Assembly (NCBI GenBank): GCA_019414645.1
Contig: DXLP01000001.1
Coordinates: forward strand, 62,001 to 126,000
Origin: Collinsella sp.
GTDB lineage: Bacteria; Actinomycetota; Coriobacteriia; Coriobacteriales; Coriobacteriaceae
Length of the DNA: 64,000 nt
Direction: 5' to 3'
How positions within the stretch are numbered: the first letter of the stretch is position 1; each line of letters starts with the position of its first letter. A model generated the notes under the pieces. It saw only the letters and a program-made list of their open reading frames with translations. It searched no databases and was not told where the DNA came from. Made by a program: the position numbers and the translations under genes. Positions 8,910 through 17,997 of the stretch are shown here, piece after piece.

Positions 8910-10295
8910 CTAGTCGATCTTGTTGTTGGTCAGACCGGCGCGGAACACGGTGGCGTCGCCATCGGCCTGGCTCGGATCGTAGAGGTTCAGGGCAGCCACA
9001 TACATGGCGGCAGCGGTGACCAGGTCGTCCTTGTAGGTGACCTCGTTGGGAGCGTGAGCCTGAGACTCGGCACCCGGGCCAAAGCCAACGCAGGGGATGC
9101 CATAGCGGCCCTGGATGGAGACGCAGTTCGTGGAGAAGGTCCACTTGTCGCACAGCGGGCGACCGGTGCGCTTGTCCATGCTGGGCTCGCAGCCGATGCG
9201 CTCGTCACCGAACATGGCCTTGTGGGCGTCGACGAGGGCCTTGACGTGCGGAGCGGTCTCCTTGTTGATCCACGTGGGGAAGTAAGCCTCGGTCTCGTAG
9301 ACCTCGCCGGTCCAGGACGGACGGTCGTACATGTACATGGAGACCTTCACGTCGTCGCCGTACTTCTTGGCGGCCGGCAGGTTGCGGATCTCGTCCAGGC
9401 AGGACTCCCAGGTCTCGCCGGCGGTCATACGACGGTCGATGGAGATGGCGCAGGAGTCAGCGACAGCGCAGCGGCTGGGGCTGGTGTAGAAGATCTGGCT
9501 GACGGTGCAGGTGCCGCGGCCCAGGAAGCGAGCGTCCTCAAAGTGCTCGGGGTTGTACTTGGGGTCGAGCATCTTGACGAGGCCCTTGATGTCGGTCGAC
9601 TCGTCGCAGCCGTTGTTGTTGAGGGCGCGGACATCGGCGATGATGTCGGCCATCTTGTAGATGGCGTTATCGCCGCGGTCGGGAGCGGAACCGTGGCAGG
9701 AGGTGCCGTGAACATCGACGCGGATCTCCATGCGGCCGCGGTGACCGCGATAGATGCCGCCGTCGGTGGGCTCAGTGGAAATGACGAACTCGGGCTTAAT
9801 GCCGTCCTTGTTGTAGATGTACTGCCAGCACATGCCGTCGCAGTCCTCTTCCTGGACGGTGCCGACGACCATAATCTTGTAGCCCTCGGGGATGAGGCCC
9901 ATGTCCTTCATCATCTTGGCAGCGTAGGTAGCGGAAGCCATGCCGCCCTCCTGGTCAGAACCGCCGCGGCCGTAGATGATCTCGTCGGTCTCGTAGCCCT
10001 CATAGGGATCGGCATCCCAGTTCTCGATGTTGCCGATGCCGACGGTGTCGATGTGAGAGTCGATAGCGATGATCTTGTCGCCCTCGCCCATAAAGCCCAT
10101 AACGTTGCCCAGGCCGTCGACCTTGACCTCGTCATAGCCAAGGCTCTCCATCTCGGCCTTGATGCAGGCAACAACCTCACCCTCCTCGCAAGACTCAGAG
10201 GGGTGAGAGATCATGGCGCGCAGGAAGCGAGTCATATCAGCACGATGAGACTCAGCAGCAGCCTTGATAGCGTCGAAATCGAGTTCTTTAGCCAT
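8910..10295 (-). CDS. ygeY: YgeY-family M20 metallohydrolase (selenium metabolism-linked)
   Basis: M20/ArgE/DapE-type zinc hydrolase of the YgeY family, expected to cleave an amide in a purine-derived intermediate. The metal and catalytic positions are visible: IDSHIDTVG (H81, D83), GGSDQEGG (D114) and VQEED (E149-E150). The ATG at 10295 follows AAAGGTTG and gives 461 residues; a TTG three codons upstream overlaps that ribosome binding site. It sits between ygeX and ygeW, the arrangement in E. coli and in purine-degrading gut bacteria. The substrate is inferred from context. Confidence 0.93.
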   Translation of the reverse strand: MAKELDFDAIKAAAESHRADMTRFLRAMISHPSESCEEGEVVACIKAEMESLGYDEVKVDGLGNVMGFMGEGDKIIAIDSHIDTVGIGNIENWDADPYEGYETDEIIYGRGGSDQEGGMASATYAAKMMKDMGLIPEGYKIMVVGTVQEEDCDGMCWQYIYNKDGIKPEFVISTEPTDGGIYRGHRGRMEIRVDVHGTSCHGSAPDRGDNAIYKMADIIADVRALNNNGCDESTDIKGLVKMLDPKYNPEHFEDARFLGRGTCTVSQIFYTSPSRCAVADSCAISIDRRMTAGETWESCLDEIRNLPAAKKYGDDVKVSMYMYDRPSWTGEVYETEAYFPTWINKETAPHVKALVDAHKAMFGDERIGCEPSMDKRTGRPLCDKWTFSTNCVSIQGRYGIPCVGFGPGAESQAHAPNEVTYKDDLVTAAAMYVAALNLYDPSQADGDATVFRAGLTNNKID

Positions 10296-10399
10296 AACAG
10301 TCAACCTTTCTACAAGGGTTTACCTACAGGTAGATATTTCAGATAGATCACTTGTGCCAAGCGGCGTGAGGTTGAGCACCCCACAAGCAAGTAACCATA

Positions 10400-10517
10400 G
10401 GAGGCGGACGGAGGACTTTGCTCCGTCGCGAGTTCCGCACGAGCCGGAGAGCACTTAATGTGCTCTCTGTGCGAGCAGGACTGTCCGAGCAGGGAGTAAA
10501 GTCCTCCGGCTGCCTCC
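10400..10517. repeat. Long structured palindromic element, copy 1
   Basis: Outer arms GGAGGCGGACGGAGGACTTT (10400-10419) and its near-complement (10498-10517, two mismatches) enclose a core with an inner palindrome GAGAGCAC/GTGCTCTC (10447-10467). The core also carries GTCGCGAGTTCCGCACG (10425-10441) and GCAGGACTGT (10475-10484). The same core, in inverse orientation and with unrelated but perfectly paired outer arms, occurs at 45674-45808. It lies in the 237-base ygeX-ygeY gap, 15 bases past the ygeX stop. Confidence 0.85.
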
Positions 10518-10532
10518 GGACAGGTCAGTCTG

Positions 10533-11747
10533 CTAGCAGGTCGGATACTCGCCCTCCCAGACGATGCGACGGTACTGATCCGGATCGGTGTCGCCCTCGG
10601 TGGAGAAGCAGAGCACGGAGCTCGTCTTGTCCAGGCCGATGAGCTCCTTGAGCTCGGCGTACTCGGGATCGAGCATGAGGGTCTCGACCAGGCCGGTGGT
10701 CACCGCGCCGGACTCGCCGGAAATGACGCGCGGGTCGCCCTTCTCGGGGGCGCCCAGGGTGCGCATGCCGCGAGCGGTGACCCAGTCGGGGCAGGACACA
10801 AAGGCAGTGACGTGGTTGCGCAGGATATCCCAGCCCAGGATGTTGGGCTCGCCGCAGCACAGGCCGGCCATGATGGAGGGCATGTCGCCGTCCACGATGC
10901 GCGGGTCGCCGTCGCCGGCGGCAGCGCCCTTGTACAGGCAGGCGGCAGGAGCGCACTCGACCACGACAAAGGTGGGCGGGTTATCGGGATACAGATTGGT
11001 GAAGTAGCCCACCACGGCGCCGGCGAGCGAACCCACGCCAGCCTGGACAAACACGTGCGTCGGGCGGTTGATGGCCATCTCGCGCAGCTGCTCGGCAGCC
11101 TCAGAAGCCATGGTGCCGTAACCCTCCATGATCCAGGACGGGATCTTCTCGTAGCCCTCCCAGGCGGTGTCCTGAACGATGACGCCGCGCTCGCAGGCGT
11201 CGGCCTCGGCGGCGGCCATGCGCACGCACTCGTCGTAGTTGACCTCTTCGATGGTCACCGTGGCGCCCTCGGCGGCGATGTTATCGAAGCGGGGCTTGGT
11301 GGAACCCTTGGGCATGTGCACGACGGCCTTCTGGCCGAGCTTGTTGGCAGCCCATGCCACGCCGCGGCCATGGTTGCCGTCGGTGGCGGTAAAGAAGGTG
11401 GCCTGGCCAAAGTCCTTGGCAAGCTGATCGGAGGTCAGGTAATCGAAGGTGCACTCGGCAACGTCCTTGCCGGTCTCGTCGGCAATGTAGTTGGCCATGG
11501 CAAACGAGCCGCCCAGGACCTTAAAGGCGTTGAGGCCAAAGCGATAGCTCTCGTCCTTAACGCACAGGTTGGACAGGCCCAGGCGCGCGGCCTGGCCGTC
11601 CAGGCGGGCAAGCGGAGTGACGGTGTACTGGGGGAACGACTGGTGGAAGGCACGGGCCTTCTTCACGTGGTCGAGGCTCATGATTCCCAAGTGCTTGTCA
11701 TCGCTCTTGGGCATCGTGTTGCCCGCCCACTGGATCTTATCGGCCAT
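10533..11747 (-). CDS. ygeX: Diaminopropionate ammonia-lyase
   Basis: PLP enzyme that breaks 2,3-diaminopropionate into pyruvate and two ammonia via 2-aminoacrylate. The 404-residue protein has the typical RFGLNAFKVLGG segment with the PLP lysine K76 and a glycine-rich phosphate loop (AGVGSLAGAV). The ATG at 11747 follows AAGGAG. It heads the ygeX-ygeY-ygeW-arcC run and is divergent from a YheO-like regulator. Two identical-consensus palindromes in the shared gap are likely operators. This is the carbon-yielding last step of the anaerobic purine pathway. Confidence 0.96.
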   Translation of the reverse strand: MADKIQWAGNTMPKSDDKHLGIMSLDHVKKARAFHQSFPQYTVTPLARLDGQAARLGLSNLCVKDESYRFGLNAFKVLGGSFAMANYIADETGKDVAECTFDYLTSDQLAKDFGQATFFTATDGNHGRGVAWAANKLGQKAVVHMPKGSTKPRFDNIAAEGATVTIEEVNYDECVRMAAAEADACERGVIVQDTAWEGYEKIPSWIMEGYGTMASEAAEQLREMAINRPTHVFVQAGVGSLAGAVVGYFTNLYPDNPPTFVVVECAPAACLYKGAAAGDGDPRIVDGDMPSIMAGLCCGEPNILGWDILRNHVTAFVSCPDWVTARGMRTLGAPEKGDPRVISGESGAVTTGLVETLMLDPEYAELKELIGLDKTSSVLCFSTEGDTDPDQYRRIVWEGEYPTC

Positions 11748-11839
11748 ACGGTGAACTCCTTAAGTCCTCTCTTGCCGGCCCCCGCATACGCGTTTCAGCC
11801 CATTCCCATTCATGCGACTGAACTTTTATGTGGATGCCA

Positions 11840-11854
11840 AACAAAAAGTTTGTT
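11840..11854. promoter_or_regulatory. Operator candidate AACAAANNNTTTGTT, site 1
   Basis: A perfect 6-3-6 palindrome (AACAAA-AAG-TTTGTT) in the ygeX/regulator divergent gap. A second exact match to the same consensus is centred 51 bases away. It probably binds the adjacent PAS/HTH regulator. This is inferred from symmetry, duplication and position. Confidence 0.65.
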
Positions 11855-11890
11855 AGCACTGTTCTATCACACTTTTTGATTGGCAAACCT

Positions 11891-11905
11891 AACAAATTGT
11901 TTGTT
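11891..11905. promoter_or_regulatory. Operator candidate AACAAANNNTTTGTT, site 2
   Basis: AACAAA-TTG-TTTGTT, the second copy of the palindrome, close to five helical turns from site 1 (51 bases between centres). That spacing would place two dimers on the same DNA face, as in cooperative binding or looping. Confidence 0.65.
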
Positions 11906-12024
11906 GCCGTAATCGGTACCTTTTCGCCGACGAACGGTTACATAACGCAGCAACGCTTTCGTTATTTGCGAACAGGTGTGGTTTATGGCAAAGTATGCCC
12001 AAACTAATTTTTAGGAAGGCACCC

Positions 12025-12678
12025 ATGACCCCGTCACAGATTGAGTTTTACAAGCGCCTCGCACACGGTCTGGCGCTCCAATTTGGCCCCAACTGCGAAG
12101 TCGTCGTCCACGATCTGGAGACCGAGGACGTGGACCACTCCATCGTAGTGATCGAAAACGGCCACGTCAGCGGGCGCAAACTGGGTGACGGCCCCAGCCA
12201 TATTGTGTTTGAGTCCATGCACGAGGGCACCACCGACGTGCACGACCGCGAGCCATACCTCACCAAAACCACCGATGGCAAGCTGCTCAAGTCCTCTACC
12301 ATCTTTATCCGCAACGACGAGGGCAAGCCCGTCGGCATTTTGGGCATCAACTTTGACATTACGCTTATGAAGGCTTTTGAGCGTTCGCTCGATGCCTTTA
12401 CCGGCACCGGCGGCACGGGCTATACCGAGCCCGAGCCCATTACCAAGAACATCGGCGACCTGCTCGAGGACCTGCTGCACGAGTGCGAGCAGTTTGTGGG
12501 CAAGCCCGCGGCACTCATGACCAAAGACGAGCGCATTCGTGCCATTGGCTACCTCGACCGTCGCGGTGCCTTCCTCATTTCCAAGTCGAGCGAGCGCGCC
12601 TGCGAGTTCTTTGGCATCTCCAAGTACAGCTTCTATAGCTACCTCAATGAGGCCAAGGCGGCGGCCGGCGACAAGTAA
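12025..12678 (+). CDS. YheO-like PAS/HTH transcriptional regulator
   Basis: The 217-residue DNA-binding regulator has an N-terminal YheO-type PAS domain (roughly residues 5-120, with EVVVHDLE and GILGINFDI) and a C-terminal helix-turn-helix of about 60 residues (GYLDRRGAFLISKSSERACE, then FFGISKYSFYSYL). This architecture is shared with E. coli DauR/YheO. The ATG at 12025 follows AGGAAGG. It is divergent from ygeX, and the gap holds two palindromic sites, so it most likely senses a purine-pathway metabolite and controls ygeXYW-arcC. A second family member lies at 32162. Ligand and sign of control are unknown. Confidence 0.88.
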   Translation: MTPSQIEFYKRLAHGLALQFGPNCEVVVHDLETEDVDHSIVVIENGHVSGRKLGDGPSHIVFESMHEGTTDVHDREPYLTKTTDGKLLKSSTIFIRNDEGKPVGILGINFDITLMKAFERSLDAFTGTGGTGYTEPEPITKNIGDLLEDLLHECEQFVGKPAALMTKDERIRAIGYLDRRGAFLISKSSERACEFFGISKYSFYSYLNEAKAAAGDK

Positions 12679-12801
12679 GCGCTCGCCTGGATTGCCCCTC
12701 CCCTTTTGGGCGCGAGTTCTGGAAAGCACGAATCCAAGACCGAGCAGCTTGGGAAGTTCCATATAATCGATGTCATTAGTATTTCGAAAGGATGGAACAG
12801 A

Positions 12802-13788
12802 ATGGCGTTGAGCAAGGCATCATGCACCGGTCGCGGATTGATTCCGGCAATTGGTGGACATGTGCACCGCATGTTCGATGAGGGTGAAGACGACCTGTTT
12901 TCGCTGAGCCTTGACGACGTGATGGATGATCGCCCGTGGACCGCCGACGAACTCATGGGCGGCGGGGCTCGCCCGTCAAGCCCCAATCCCGCACTTGCAC
13001 CTAAGTCCGCATCTGCGCCGACTCCTGCGCAGTCGCCTGTTTCGACGCCCGCGCCTACGCCCGCACCCACTTCGGCGCCCACGACCGCTCCCCGCCCCGC
13101 AAGCGACCCGTCCGAGACGGCGGCATTTCTCGCTGCGGCGACGCAGGGCAAATCGGCCGACAGCACCGTTATGTACAGCGCCCAGCAGTTGCCCGTTCCT
13201 GCGGCACGCAAGCCTCCGGTCACACGGCTCGATGAGCCCGTTGCCCATCAGGTTGGCCATGATTCCTGGGCTGCAACCGATCTGGATGAGACCTCTACCG
13301 GCATGCCGGCGCTCGATGTTCCAGTTAACCCGCTTTTTGCCGCCAACACGAGCGCCGCGGACTATGAGGGCGGTGCGGCATATTCCGATTATTCCGATGG
13401 CTATGCTGGCACCGGTCGCATCGAGACCGAGGATTATGGCACCGCATCGAGCGATTATCTCAACGATCAGTACGCTGCCACGCCTGCACCGGAATATGGC
13501 CCGGAGGCCGCGTCCGCGCCGGCATATACCAAAAGCACGGGCGAAGAGCGCTTCGCCGATTATTACGCCGAGGAAAAGGCGCTGCGTTTCTCGGAATTTC
13601 CGCAGGCAGTCAAGGTTGCCTTTATCGCCATTATCATTGCCCTGCTCGGCGTCATTGCGTTTGAGGGATTCCAGCTGTTCCGCGGCCCCACCCAAGCGGA
13701 GTCGGAGACCCAGCAAAAAGAGGACGATAACCAGTACCTGGACATCAACACCCTCAAGGGCGATCCCAACGACGGAGACGACGAATAA
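12802..13788 (+). CDS. Membrane protein of unknown function with Pro/Ala-rich linker
   Basis: Not recognised as a named family. The 328-residue protein starts at the ATG at 12802, after AAAGGATGG. An N-terminal acidic segment (DDLFSLSLDDVMDD) leads into a low-complexity Pro/Ala/Ser-rich stretch (about residues 55-100) and a Tyr/Asp/Gly-rich region. One transmembrane helix follows near residues 265-287 (VAFIAIIIALLGVIAF), then an acidic tail of about 40 residues. There is no signal peptide, so most of it should be cytoplasmic with a short outer tail. It is monocistronic: 123 bases from the regulator and followed by a strong terminator. It may be a lineage-specific envelope or division-associated protein; no function is assigned. 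Confidence 0.75.
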   Translation: MALSKASCTGRGLIPAIGGHVHRMFDEGEDDLFSLSLDDVMDDRPWTADELMGGGARPSSPNPALAPKSASAPTPAQSPVSTPAPTPAPTSAPTTAPRPASDPSETAAFLAAATQGKSADSTVMYSAQQLPVPAARKPPVTRLDEPVAHQVGHDSWAATDLDETSTGMPALDVPVNPLFAANTSAADYEGGAAYSDYSDGYAGTGRIETEDYGTASSDYLNDQYAATPAPEYGPEAASAPAYTKSTGEERFADYYAEEKALRFSEFPQAVKVAFIAIIIALLGVIAFEGFQLFRGPTQAESETQQKEDDNQYLDINTLKGDPNDGDDE

Positions 13789-13817
13789 CAAATGCCAAAA
13801 ATTGAGGGTCGTAGACC

Positions 13818-13858
13818 AGATCAACCCCGTGCGCTCATTGCCGCACGGGGTTGATCTT
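13818..13858 (+). terminator. Intrinsic terminator
   Basis: The stem AGATCAACCCCGTGCG pairs with CGCACGGGGTTGATCT around a short loop, 30 bases after the stop of the membrane-protein gene. It has only a short T-rich tail (TTTGT), but the long GC-rich stem makes it a credible end of transcript. Confidence 0.8.
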
Positions 13859-14005
13859 TGTCCGCGCGTGCTGATAGACTCCATCGTGCCCGCAAGCAGC
13901 GGGCGCGTTTTATCCAGAGTCGGGGTAGAGAGTTGGCTCCACGATCCCGACGCCAACCGGCCAAGAGGCACGGTGGCCCTGCCAACATCGATGAAAGGAG
14001 TCCGT

Positions 14006-14758
14006 ATGGACAATTTCTCTGTGCGCAGTGAGCGCAACTTCCACAACCTAGCCGCCAAGCCAAAACGAATGCATCTTCTGGACAAGCCGAACGGCTATGC
14101 CTCGGCCATGGTCAAGAGCAGTCTCCCCCACCAGATGCGCTTTACCGTGCAGGCGCTCGAGAAAGAGCTCTACACCGCCGGCGACCCGCACGTACTGCAG
14201 ATCAAGCTGCTTGGAGACGACTCGCGCGAGCTGTCTAGCTGGAAGCTGTTTGCCGACGGCACGTGCGTCGCAAGCGGTTCGGGTGACTTTGCCCGCGAGT
14301 GCTTCTGCGAGGGAGCTGAGGTGTTTCTGGACCTGTGTCGCGACGCCGTCGAGACTGCCGAGCTGTGCCAGTGGAGCGAGAGGGAGTACGCGCTGTTGGG
14401 TGCCGCGCGCGGGATTGCGGGGGGGTGTAGGAACAGAAGCCTCATGACGGTGGCCTCAGCTGGAATGACGTATCGCTCGATAAATGATCTCAACAACGTA
14501 GCCGATGCGCCGCATTTCACCTCAAAGGCATTGAGCGATCAGGAGGCGTCCAGCATTTCTTTGATATCCCCAATTGATTGTTCCGAGAAAGTCTCTTCAT
14601 GTCCTTATAATCGCCCTTACGAGAAACGTGGACGAGACAGGCGTCCATATGCCGTCTCTAAACTAACGAGCCGTTCGCGGAAAGAACATCTGGCTAGCAT
14701 GGGCCAAAGATATACTGGTATCGCTGCAACAATTATGGAAGATCGGCACCACCAATGA
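14006..14758 (+). CDS. Unknown protein, probably frameshifted at a G7 tract
   Basis: Not a recognised family. The start at 14006 follows GAAAGGAG, and the first ~140 residues read like a real protein (for example GDPHVLQIKLLGDDSRELSSWK). A run of seven G at 14419-14425 follows. After it the frame continues for about 110 residues of atypical, lower-GC sequence and ends at 14758, overlapping the next start. With one G fewer, the protein would end at a TGA at 14445-14447, giving about 146 residues ending GGVGTEAS. The TATAAT at 14606 inside the long tail also suggests that 14448-14754 is really intergenic. The G-tract may be a sequencing error, a mutation or a phase-variable site. Confidence 0.6.
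   Translation: MDNFSVRSERNFHNLAAKPKRMHLLDKPNGYASAMVKSSLPHQMRFTVQALEKELYTAGDPHVLQIKLLGDDSRELSSWKLFADGTCVASGSGDFARECFCEGAEVFLDLCRDAVETAELCQWSEREYALLGAARGIAGGCRNRSLMTVASAGMTYRSINDLNNVADAPHFTSKALSDQEASSISLISPIDCSEKVSSCPYNRPYEKRGRDRRPYAVSKLTSRSRKEHLASMGQRYTGIAATIMEDRHHQ
14606..14611 (+). promoter_or_regulatory. Perfect -10 hexamer upstream of the surface-protein gene
   Basis: TATAAT at 14606-14611 lies about 145 bases before the ATG of the anchored repeat protein, in a locally AT-richer stretch. No good -35 is visible at 16-18 bases; the hexamer at 17 bases is CGAGAA. It is offered as the likely promoter because the upstream reading frame probably ends earlier. Confidence 0.4.
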
Positions 14759-16569
14759 CCTCCTTGAAATTCTCCAGGCGCTTCGCGCTTAGCCTGCTCG
14801 CCTCGCTGTCCGCCACCGTAGCGCTTGCTTTGCCCTCAACCGCCCTAGCCGCGTCGGACCCGAACCCGCCCAGCATCTCCAACGTGACGATATCCGCGAC
14901 GACAGTCACGGCCGGCTCCACGCTGCATGTCGGCTATAGCGTCGATGACCCTGACGGGGTACGGTCCGTCACGCCCATAGTCGAAGTCCTTGTCGAAAAC
15001 GATACCGGAGACCATGGAATCAGTTCCCGTCTCGCCTTCTCGTCGACCGGCAACACGACCGCGGGCTTCGATATCTCCACCTCCCCGAGCGACCGGCCCT
15101 GCAGGTACCGGATCATCGGCCTCGGCGTGACCGATAGTCTTGGATGGGTTACCGATGTCTACGACACGACGTATGCCGAGGAGAAGGGGCTCGACTGTCC
15201 GACCTTCACCACCGACCCCCTCGAGTATGAGGTGACCGAGGGACCCGAGGACCAAAACCCGCCGACCGTGTCCTCCGTGTCGCTCTCGAGCAGGGAGGTC
15301 GCAACCGGTGCCGACTTCCACATCTCTTGGACCGTCTCCGATGCCGACGGCGTTCGCTCCGTTTCCCCCATACTGCGGCAGGGCTGGGAGAATTCGGACG
15401 ACGGCTGCTCTGTTTCGTCAGCCTATTATCACGGAGGCTCGTCTATCGACGGGTTTGACCTCACATTCGACAGCAATAGGATCGGAAGGCACAGGCTGAT
15501 CGGCCTTTCGGTCACCGATGGCCTAGGGTTCGAGACCGATGTGTACGAGAGTTCCTACGCCAGGGCCAACGGCATTTCGGGCGCGACTTTCTCGGTTGGC
15601 GACCCGAGCGAGCTGTGCTTCGAGGTGACCGGCAGCGCGATCGACCGGAACCCGCCCACGGTCTCGAACGTTTCCATCTCCGCGAAGAGGGTCCCCGTCG
15701 GCGGGATCCTCCGTATCTATTGCAATGTAGGCGACGCGGACGGCGTAAGGTCTGTCTCCCCGATCCTCGGCGACCCCGGCTATGTCGAGGACCCGAACTC
15801 TTTAAAGACCCGCAAAACGTTGAGCTGCAGCTACGATGCGGCAAGGGGCTATATCGAAATCGAGTTCCCCACGTCGCTCTCGATGGGCTCGTTTGAAATC
15901 CAAGCCCTCGCGGTCCTCGACAAGACGGGCCACGAGACCTTCGTCTACAGCTCCGCCTACGCCGAGCGTAACGGCAAGACCGGCGTTCAGACCTTTGATG
16001 TCGACGACGCGGGGGACGTCACCTTCGACGTGACCGCTCCGCTGTATGCCGCCACCAAGGGCGACGGGCAGGCGTATGCAAAGGACGGCGAGGCCGGTCT
16101 GACCTTCCGCTTCAGCGGTCCTCTCGATGAGTTCACGCGTCTCCTCGTGGACGGAACTGAGGTCTCCGCCGAGAACTACACCGCAACCAGGGGCAGCACG
16201 ATTATCGAGCTCAGGCCGTCCTACCTGGACACGCTCGCCGGCGGCGGACACACCGTCACGGCCGTCTGGAAGGACGGGACGGCGACCGATGCGTCCTTCA
16301 CCGTGGAGGGGAAGGCCCAAGGGGAGCAGGCGGGCGGAAAGACCGACGTAGATTCACCCGGCGACAACAAAAGTGATCCTGCCACTCCTGAAAAGGACGC
16401 CGACGAGGCGGCTACAAAAAAGTCGGGACGCACGACAGCCGATGAACCAAAGCTCGCTGCAACCGGCGACTCCACTTGGATGGCCAGCATCGCATTGGCC
16501 ATGGCGGCCACGGCCTGCTTCACGGCAGCGAGAAGGCTTGAGCCCAAGCAGCATAGGCACGAACAGTAG
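14755..16569 (+). CDS. Sortase-anchored surface protein with three ~131-residue repeats
   Basis: Secreted, cell-wall-anchored protein of 604 residues. The N-terminal signal peptide (residues 1-33) has a basic start, a hydrophobic core and a PSTALA cleavage region. Three homologous repeats follow (about 35-165, 166-296, 297-428), each opening with D-x-NPP and containing DGVRSVxPI and a VTDxLG...VY segment. A further immunoglobulin-like domain spans about 430-515, then a charged Asp/Lys/Thr linker. The C-terminal sorting signal LAATGD is followed by a hydrophobic helix and a basic tail, so this is an LAxTG-type sortase substrate. It is probably an adhesin or binding protein; the ligand is unknown. 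No sortase gene is in the window. Confidence 0.85.
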   Translation: MTSLKFSRRFALSLLASLSATVALALPSTALAASDPNPPSISNVTISATTVTAGSTLHVGYSVDDPDGVRSVTPIVEVLVENDTGDHGISSRLAFSSTGNTTAGFDISTSPSDRPCRYRIIGLGVTDSLGWVTDVYDTTYAEEKGLDCPTFTTDPLEYEVTEGPEDQNPPTVSSVSLSSREVATGADFHISWTVSDADGVRSVSPILRQGWENSDDGCSVSSAYYHGGSSIDGFDLTFDSNRIGRHRLIGLSVTDGLGFETDVYESSYARANGISGATFSVGDPSELCFEVTGSAIDRNPPTVSNVSISAKRVPVGGILRIYCNVGDADGVRSVSPILGDPGYVEDPNSLKTRKTLSCSYDAARGYIEIEFPTSLSMGSFEIQALAVLDKTGHETFVYSSAYAERNGKTGVQTFDVDDAGDVTFDVTAPLYAATKGDGQAYAKDGEAGLTFRFSGPLDEFTRLLVDGTEVSAENYTATRGSTIIELRPSYLDTLAGGGHTVTAVWKDGTATDASFTVEGKAQGEQAGGKTDVDSPGDNKSDPATPEKDADEAATKKSGRTTADEPKLAATGDSTWMASIALAMAATACFTAARRLEPKQHRHEQ

Positions 16570-16751
16570 CTCAAAGCGAACTCAACTGGGAAGGGCAGAT
16601 GGATAGCCGTCCTTCTCTTATAATCAACCCAATCCGCTGAAATGCAATCAGTTAACGAGTTTCGCCAGACGCTCGGCCTCTACCCCGCTCTAGCAAGCCA
16701 CCAGGCGATGAGATAATGCCCACGACTATCAACGTAAGCAAGGAGCGCGCT

Positions 16752-17987
16752 ATGGCAGACAACGAGACCAAACCCTCGGCGAACGACGGCCGAGAGGAGC
16801 TCGTGGCAAAACAGCTCGCATCGACCATAATCCACCTCGCGCTCACTCAGAAGCGGGTGGACGTCTCCGGCGCCATCAAGCTACCGCTCGAGCGAATTCC
16901 CCAACTCGGCGTGGCGTTCGCCTCGCTCCGCTCGATGTTTCGCACCGTCACCAACACGGTGAGTGTGCCCACGCTGCTCCAGGCGACTGACAAATATGGT
17001 AGCCCGCTCGATCCGTCGAAACTCAACACGTTCAAGGACGGCAGCGGTCTCACAGGGGGCTACCGCGACGCCGCCAAGGGCCTTGGGCAGGCGCGCTTCC
17101 ACGTAGTCGAGGGCGACATCGCCACGAGCGTCACGCAGGTGCCTTACGATCCAACATCGCTATTCATGGCAGCCGCAATCGCGCAGATAAACCAAAAGCT
17201 CGACTCCATCCAGGAGTCCGTCGACGAAATGTTCGAGTACATGCGTCAGCGCGACAAGGCCAACATGCGTGGCAACCTCAAGACGCTCGCAGACATCCTC
17301 AACGGTTACGGCCTCAACTACGGCAACGCCACCTACATGGCAAACGCCCATATGAAGGTGCTCGACATCAAGCAGTCGTCCGCGCAGGACATGGAACTCT
17401 TCCGCTCGCAGGCACAGGCGGATCTGAAAAAGAAAGGGTTCATCGAGGTGCGAGACGGCTTGGGCAGACGCCTCGACAAGGTGCTCGACTACCTCAAAGA
17501 CTGCCAGCTCGCCACCTACATCCACGCGTTCTCGCTGTTCCTCGAACCCATGCTCGCCCAGAACTTCGAGCCCGCAAAGCTCGCGGACGCCACTGCGAAA
17601 ATCGAGGCTGATTCGATCGCGTACCGCGAGCTCTACACCGACTGCTACAACGCACTCGAAGCGGGGGCTGTCGACACCGTCGATGCGGCACTGCTGGGCG
17701 GTATCGCGTCCGCGGGCAAATTGCTCGGTCACGCCATCGCAAAGACCCCCGTGGGCGACCATACACTCATCGACGAGGCGCTCGAAGGCGCAGGAGAGAG
17801 CATCGGAAAGTTCAACGACAAGCAATCCGAGAAACTCCTCGAAAAGCTCCATCAGGCAAAGACGCCCGACGTCACGCCGTTCAAGCAGAGCGTAAAGGAG
17901 ATCGACACCCTCTACAACCGCCCCGCGCAGATCGCCGTGGACGCCGAGAACGTCTACATCTTGCCTGCCAAGCAGCAGGAAGAGTAA
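16752..17987 (+). CDS. Unknown protein, 411 residues, largely helical
   Basis: Not recognised. The start at 16752 follows AAGGAG and gives MADNETKPSAND; an earlier ATG 36 bases upstream has no such site. The protein is soluble-looking, without signal peptide or obvious membrane helix. It is rich in charged helical stretches (QINQKLDSIQESVDEMFEYM near residues 145-165, and a second around 260-290). A short Gly/Ala-rich segment (DAALLGGIASAGKLLGHAIA) might insert in or touch membranes. It ends convergently with the exonuclease gene, 41 bases apart. It could be an effector-like or toxin-like helical protein, but that is a guess. Confidence 0.7.
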   Translation: MADNETKPSANDGREELVAKQLASTIIHLALTQKRVDVSGAIKLPLERIPQLGVAFASLRSMFRTVTNTVSVPTLLQATDKYGSPLDPSKLNTFKDGSGLTGGYRDAAKGLGQARFHVVEGDIATSVTQVPYDPTSLFMAAAIAQINQKLDSIQESVDEMFEYMRQRDKANMRGNLKTLADILNGYGLNYGNATYMANAHMKVLDIKQSSAQDMELFRSQAQADLKKKGFIEVRDGLGRRLDKVLDYLKDCQLATYIHAFSLFLEPMLAQNFEPAKLADATAKIEADSIAYRELYTDCYNALEAGAVDTVDAALLGGIASAGKLLGHAIAKTPVGDHTLIDEALEGAGESIGKFNDKQSEKLLEKLHQAKTPDVTPFKQSVKEIDTLYNRPAQIAVDAENVYILPAKQQEE

Positions 17988-17997
17988 CGATACGCGA

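Noticed and set aside
14448-14754. Genuine C-terminal domain of the unknown protein at 14006
   Set aside because: Composition and GC content change after the G7 tract, and a TATAAT box lies inside, so an intergenic leader is more likely. The long frame is kept in the feature entry only as the literal reading.
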